Source of the DNA: Pseudorhodoplanes sp.
GTDB lineage: Bacteria; Pseudomonadota; Alphaproteobacteria; Rhizobiales; Xanthobacteraceae
DNA: 54,674 bases
Direction: 5' to 3'
NCBI GenBank assembly: GCA_019187085.1
Contig: JABARS010000029.1
Location: 1 to 54,674, forward strand
Shown: positions 50,989 through 54,674 of the stretch, in pieces
Numbering within the stretch: position 1 is the stretch's first letter
Layout of the letters: every line of letters begins with the position of its first letter
Program-made: the position numbers and the translations under genes
Notes under the pieces: model-generated
What the model saw: only the letters and a program-made list of their open reading frames with translations
What the model was told of the DNA's origin: nothing
Database searches by the model: none

Positions 50989-53900
50989 ATGGCGAATACA
51001 CCCAAAAAGGCCAAGGATGCGACCGAGGAGGCCATGTCGGCCATCCAGGAGGCGCTCAAGTTCCGTGAATCGGAACTGAAGGCGGGCCCCGCGCGCCCGG
51101 CCGCGCCCATGCGCCGGAAGACGCACGAACCGGCCGCCAAATCCGATCCGGCCAAGTCCGATGCCGGCAAATCCGATCCGACCAAGTCCGACGTCGTCCT
51201 GCCGACGACCCGCACTCCGCCGCTCGCCGCCGGCGACGACGACCTATTCAGCGATTTCGGCATCAGCTCGGAGCTGCGCCGCCCCGCCAACGACGACCGT
51301 TCGTCCATCGGCCAACTGCTGCAGAGCATGCAGCCGCGCACCGCGCGCACCGGCTACATCGCCGCCGCCGCCGCCTCGCTCGTCTGGATCGCGCTCGTCG
51401 GCATTTTCGCCGCCGGCCTGCTGCCCGACCTGCGGTCGGGCGCCAATGCCGGCCTTGCCCTGCTGACGCTCGCAGCCGTGTTCCTGCTGCCGACCGCCTT
51501 CTTCTTCGTGCTCGCGCACATGGTCAACCGCTCGCGCGAGATGCGCGCCATCGCGCAGACCATGGCGCAGGTGGCGATACGCCTGGGCGAGCCGGAATCG
51601 GCGGCCCAGGATTCGATCGTCACCGTCGGCCAAGCCATCCGCCGCGAGGTCGCCGCCATGGGCGACGGCGTGGAACGCGCGCTCGCGCGCGCCGCCGAGC
51701 TTGAGACGCTCGTCCACAACGAGGTTTCCGCGCTCGAACGCGCCTATAACGACAACGAAGTGCGCATCCGCACCCTGCTCGACGAGCTCAACCGCCAGCA
51801 CGACAATCTCGTCACCTCCGCCGAGCAGGTGCGCGACTCGATCAAGAGCGTCCATCTCGACCTGAGCAGCGACATTACCGGCATCAGCGACGTCGTCGCC
51901 GCGCAGGTCAATCGCGTGGCCGCCGACGTCACCACCACGCTGGCCGAGAAAGGCCAGCACATCACCCAGGCGCTCAGCGAGACCGGCGACCAGATGATCG
52001 CCGCCCTCGGCGAGCGCGGCGGCGACCTGCTGCAGCGGCTCGAAAACACGAGCTACCAGACCCAGACCGCCATCGCGCACGCCAGCGAGCAATTGTCGGC
52101 GAGCCTGAATTTCAAAACCGACCACATCCCGCAGGAATTCGAGACGCTGGCGGAAAACCTGACGCAGATGATGCACCTGCGTCTCGCCGGCCTGACCAAC
52201 GATTTTGCGCAGCGCTCCAACGAGATCGTCGATCAGATGCACGAACGCGCCGGGATGGTGACCAACAGCTATCTGGAAACCTCCAGCCGGCTTGCGGAAA
52301 CGATCGCGCTGCGCGGCGAGGAGATCAACAATTCGATCAAGGCGACCGGGGATTCGCTCGTCCTCGAAATGAACTTGCGCGGCAGCGAAGCGGCCTCGCG
52401 CCTGGAGAAGGCGGCCGCGACCATTACCGACGCGCTCGCCGAGCGCACCAATTCCGCCATCGAGGGGTTCAACAGGAACGCCGAGATGCTGGCCAATTCG
52501 GTCGGCGCGCGCAGCGAAACGATGCGCGACATGCTCGCGGCGCGTCTGGACGCGTTCGAGGAAATCTTCACCCGCGGCGGCACCGAACTGGCCGAGAAGA
52601 TCGGCCAGGATTCGGGCATGCTCGGCAACCTCATCACCAGGAACCTGACCGAGTTCGACCGCACCGTGAAAGTCTATGGCGGCGAGCTGATCGAGCGTCT
52701 CGGCGAACGCACCGACAAGGTCGCCGAAGCGATGCGCTCGCATGTCGACAATTTCGACGGCCGCGTCACCGCCAAGGTCGACGAGATCGCCGGCAACCTC
52801 GACCAGCGGCTCGACAAGTTCCGGGAAGCGCTCGACAGCCGCGCCCAGACCCTCACCGAGGCGATGTCCGGCCGCGTGCTCGACATTGCGCGCACCCTCG
52901 CCGAAGGCGGCCGCGAGGTCGTCGGCGCGCTCGACAGGCGCATCGAGGAGATCGGCGGCGTCATCACGACGCGCGGCAACCAGGTTGCCGACACGCTCGA
53001 CAGCAAGGTCACCGACATCGACCGCACGCTCGGCGCCCGCGCGCTCGAGGTCGCCGGCACGCTCGACGACCGTATCGCCAGGTTCGAGCAGCTTCTGGTC
53101 GGACGCGCCGAGAAGGTCACTCAGGAGATCGAGACCCGCGGCCGCGCCGCCGCCGCCGCGCTCGACCACAGCAACGAGCAGATCCGTTCCTCGACCGAAA
53201 ATCTCGAACGCACGCTGACGAACGTCTCGGCGGGCGTCACCGATGCGCTCAAGCAGAATGCCGGCGAGGTCGAGCGCACCCTGCTCGGCGTCGGCGCCGA
53301 AGTGGTGCGCACGTTCGTGGGCAAGGCCGACGAGATCGCAACCCAGGTGTCCGGCCGCGCCGCCGAGATGACGCGCGTGCTCGACGCCAGCTCCAGCACG
53401 CTGCTCACCTCGCTCACCAGCAAGAGCCAGCAATTCACCGCCGAGGTCGACCGCGCCACCCGCGACGCGGTCAACGCGATCGAAGCCAAGGGCTTCGACT
53501 TCACGCGCAGCATGCTCGACAATGCCGGCGAGCTTGCCCGCCTGATCAACGAGGCGAGCGAGAGCGCCTCCGGCCGCGTCGACGCCACGCTACGCTCGCT
53601 GCATGCCACCGCGCAGGACGCCGTCGAGCGCACGCAGACGGTGACCACCGCGGCGGTGTCGGAAATGGTGGAGGCGCACAACCGCCTGCGCGACGATACC
53701 GGCGGGCTGTTCGAGCGTCTGCGCGAGGCCAATATCCTGCTGCAGGAAGTGCTGTCGGGTTCGCAGGAGAACATGCACCGGCTGGAGACCGCGCTCGCCA
53801 GCCGGGTGTCGGAATTCGCCACCGTGATGAACGACGCCGCCGGCCGCACCGGCGACATCACCGAGCGCGTGGCGGACCAGATCCAGACCTTCCAGAGCAT

Positions 53901-54674
53901 CACCAGCAAGGTGTCCGAGGACCTCGGCCACCTCGCCGGCCAGTTCGACATGCACGGCCGCGTGCTGGTCGAGGCGGTGCAGCTCGTCGACATCAGCAAC
54001 CGCAAGGCCGACGAATCCGTCAACGAGCGGCGCGCCAATCTCGACTCGCTGATCGCCACCCTCGACATCAAGAGCGAGGAGCTCGACCAGCGGCTCAAGC
54101 GCTTCGCCAACCTGCTCGACGAATCGCTGGAAAGCGCCGCCACGCGCGCGCGCGAGATCGGCCGCATCGTCGCCGACACCAGCGCGCAGGGCACGCAGAC
54201 CATCACCGAAGCCTTCGAGCTGGTGCGCAACAGCGCCGAACAGGAGCGCAAGCGCACCAAGGACACGATGCAGAACATCTACGAACAGGCGATGGGCGAC
54301 ACCCATATGATCTTCCGCCAGTCGACCGAGCGGTTCGCCGACGTGCTGCAGGGCATCAAGCAGATGGCGGCAGAGATGCAGAACGAGCTCGACGCCACCC
54401 GCTCCGAGCTGCGCCGCGGCATCCTGGAAATGCCGGCGGAGACCGCCGAAAGCACCGCCCAGATGCGCCGCGTGATCGTCGACCAGATCGAGGCGCTCGC
54501 CGAGCTCAACCGCATCGTAGCGCGCCATGGCGGACGCATCGACAATGCCGAGCCGCGGCGCGTGCAGGAGCCGACGCTGACCGTGATCGGCGGCGGCCGC
54601 GCTGCGAGCCGTCCGGTCATGCCGCGCAGCGAGCCTTCGGAGCTGCCGCCGCCCCCGCGCGCGCGCCGCGGCGG
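50989..54674 (+). CDS. Giant membrane-anchored coiled-coil protein, GPR/RgsE-like (partial)
   Basis: ATG 50989 opens 1228 codons to the window end. The N-terminus is cytoplasmic and charged, with a short repeat (KSDPAKSD, GKSDPTKSD). Two membrane helices follow at about 122-145 and 153-175. From about residue 180 on it is one long alpha-helical, apolipoprotein-like coiled coil with irregular repeats (for example SAEQVRDSIKSVHLDLSSDI, LGERGGDLLQRLEN, LAERTNSAIEGFNRNAEML). This is the plan of the growth-pole ring proteins (GPR in Agrobacterium, RgsE in Sinorhizobium), which scaffold polar growth. The C-terminus is outside the window. The assignment rests on architecture. Confidence 0.75.
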   Translation, partial: MANTPKKAKDATEEAMSAIQEALKFRESELKAGPARPAAPMRRKTHEPAAKSDPAKSDAGKSDPTKSDVVLPTTRTPPLAAGDDDLFSDFGISSELRRPANDDRSSIGQLLQSMQPRTARTGYIAAAAASLVWIALVGIFAAGLLPDLRSGANAGLALLTLAAVFLLPTAFFFVLAHMVNRSREMRAIAQTMAQVAIRLGEPESAAQDSIVTVGQAIRREVAAMGDGVERALARAAELETLVHNEVSALERAYNDNEVRIRTLLDELNRQHDNLVTSAEQVRDSIKSVHLDLSSDITGISDVVAAQVNRVAADVTTTLAEKGQHITQALSETGDQMIAALGERGGDLLQRLENTSYQTQTAIAHASEQLSASLNFKTDHIPQEFETLAENLTQMMHLRLAGLTNDFAQRSNEIVDQMHERAGMVTNSYLETSSRLAETIALRGEEINNSIKATGDSLVLEMNLRGSEAASRLEKAAATITDALAERTNSAIEGFNRNAEMLANSVGARSETMRDMLAARLDAFEEIFTRGGTELAEKIGQDSGMLGNLITRNLTEFDRTVKVYGGELIERLGERTDKVAEAMRSHVDNFDGRVTAKVDEIAGNLDQRLDKFREALDSRAQTLTEAMSGRVLDIARTLAEGGREVVGALDRRIEEIGGVITTRGNQVADTLDSKVTDIDRTLGARALEVAGTLDDRIARFEQLLVGRAEKVTQEIETRGRAAAAALDHSNEQIRSSTENLERTLTNVSAGVTDALKQNAGEVERTLLGVGAEVVRTFVGKADEIATQVSGRAAEMTRVLDASSSTLLTSLTSKSQQFTAEVDRATRDAVNAIEAKGFDFTRSMLDNAGELARLINEASESASGRVDATLRSLHATAQDAVERTQTVTTAAVSEMVEAHNRLRDDTGGLFERLREANILLQEVLSGSQENMHRLETALASRVSEFATVMNDAAGRTGDITERVADQIQTFQSITSKVSEDLGHLAGQFDMHGRVLVEAVQLVDISNRKADESVNERRANLDSLIATLDIKSEELDQRLKRFANLLDESLESAATRAREIGRIVADTSAQGTQTITEAFELVRNSAEQERKRTKDTMQNIYEQAMGDTHMIFRQSTERFADVLQGIKQMAAEMQNELDATRSELRRGILEMPAETAESTAQMRRVIVDQIEALAELNRIVARHGGRIDNAEPRRVQEPTLTVIGGGRAASRPVMPRSEPSELPPPPRARRG
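51136..51189 (+). repeat. Short in-frame repeat in the coiled-coil gene
   Basis: Four imperfect units of about 15 bp encode KSD-containing segments (KSDPA, KSDAG, KSDPT, KSDVV) in the cytoplasmic N-terminus. Confidence 0.75.

Noticed and set aside
51244..53433. 729-codon leftward frame antisense to the coiled-coil gene
   Set aside because: An artefact of the repeated Ala/Glu/Arg coding; the plus strand carries a continuous coiled coil with membrane helices.

Overview
This is a GC-rich, densely coding alphaproteobacterial chromosome segment. CtrA-type sites, the paired regulators FlbT/FlaF and FliX, a DUF6468/MotE motor operon, a ring of palindromic intergenic repeats and the style of its small hypothetical proteins all point to the Hyphomicrobiales, close to Bradyrhizobium, Rhodopseudomonas or Pseudolabrys. 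The genus is an inference. No rRNA, tRNA, CRISPR array or intact transposase gene was seen.

Positions 1-24.6 kb are a flagellar locus in several operons. A leftward operon (fliL-fliM-DUF6468-motE-large periplasmic protein, cut by the window start) is divergent from flgF-flgG-flgA-flgH. Then comes fliX, divergent from flgI-flgJ-flgN-like-hypothetical. Two nearly identical flagellin genes, flbT and flaF follow, and a leftward flgE-flgK-flgL operon closes the locus. Three of the operons (flgF, flgI, flgE) share one promoter layout: a GG-N10-GC sigma-54 element with a CCGGCA-N5-TGCCGG type palindrome (like the Caulobacter ftr/FlbD site) about 93-103 bp upstream. The locus is interrupted at 8.2-11.0 kb by an arsenic operon (arsR-arsC-aqpS, with an aquaglyceroporin in place of an efflux pump) and by an lrgAB pair.

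Positions 24.7-43.4 kb are mixed accessory and housekeeping genes: exported methionine sulfoxide reductases (msrB, msrA), a MoxR ATPase, a lipoprotein, an FAD oxidoreductase, a SixA-like phosphatase, a universal stress protein, a beta-barrel protein, three tandem small exported proteins with a shared DLGYGRFE-Cys tail, a RecD-like helicase, a CPA2 antiporter, an exported amidase, a remnant of an L-lactate permease gene, a Tat-exported sulfide-dehydrogenase-like flavoprotein, and a CoxE-like VWA protein. The VWA gene is the usual partner of moxR but here lies 15 kb away in convergent orientation. A hicAB toxin-antitoxin cassette sits exactly at the 3' end of the VWA gene and is flanked by a second, diverged copy of that 3' end.

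Positions 43.7-54.7 kb carry a two-domain PilZ protein, a polytopic membrane protein, a large exported SGNH hydrolase, a ferredoxin and its NADP reductase, an Hpt phosphotransfer protein, a small conserved protein, and the first 1228 residues of a giant membrane-anchored coiled-coil protein resembling the growth-pole ring proteins (GPR/RgsE) of polarly growing Hyphomicrobiales.

The most unusual signals are the hicAB cassette with its duplicated host-gene tail, the tandem Cys-tail secreted protein family, the 1.08 kb exact identity between the two flagellin genes, and the repeated palindrome plus sigma-54 promoter layout.
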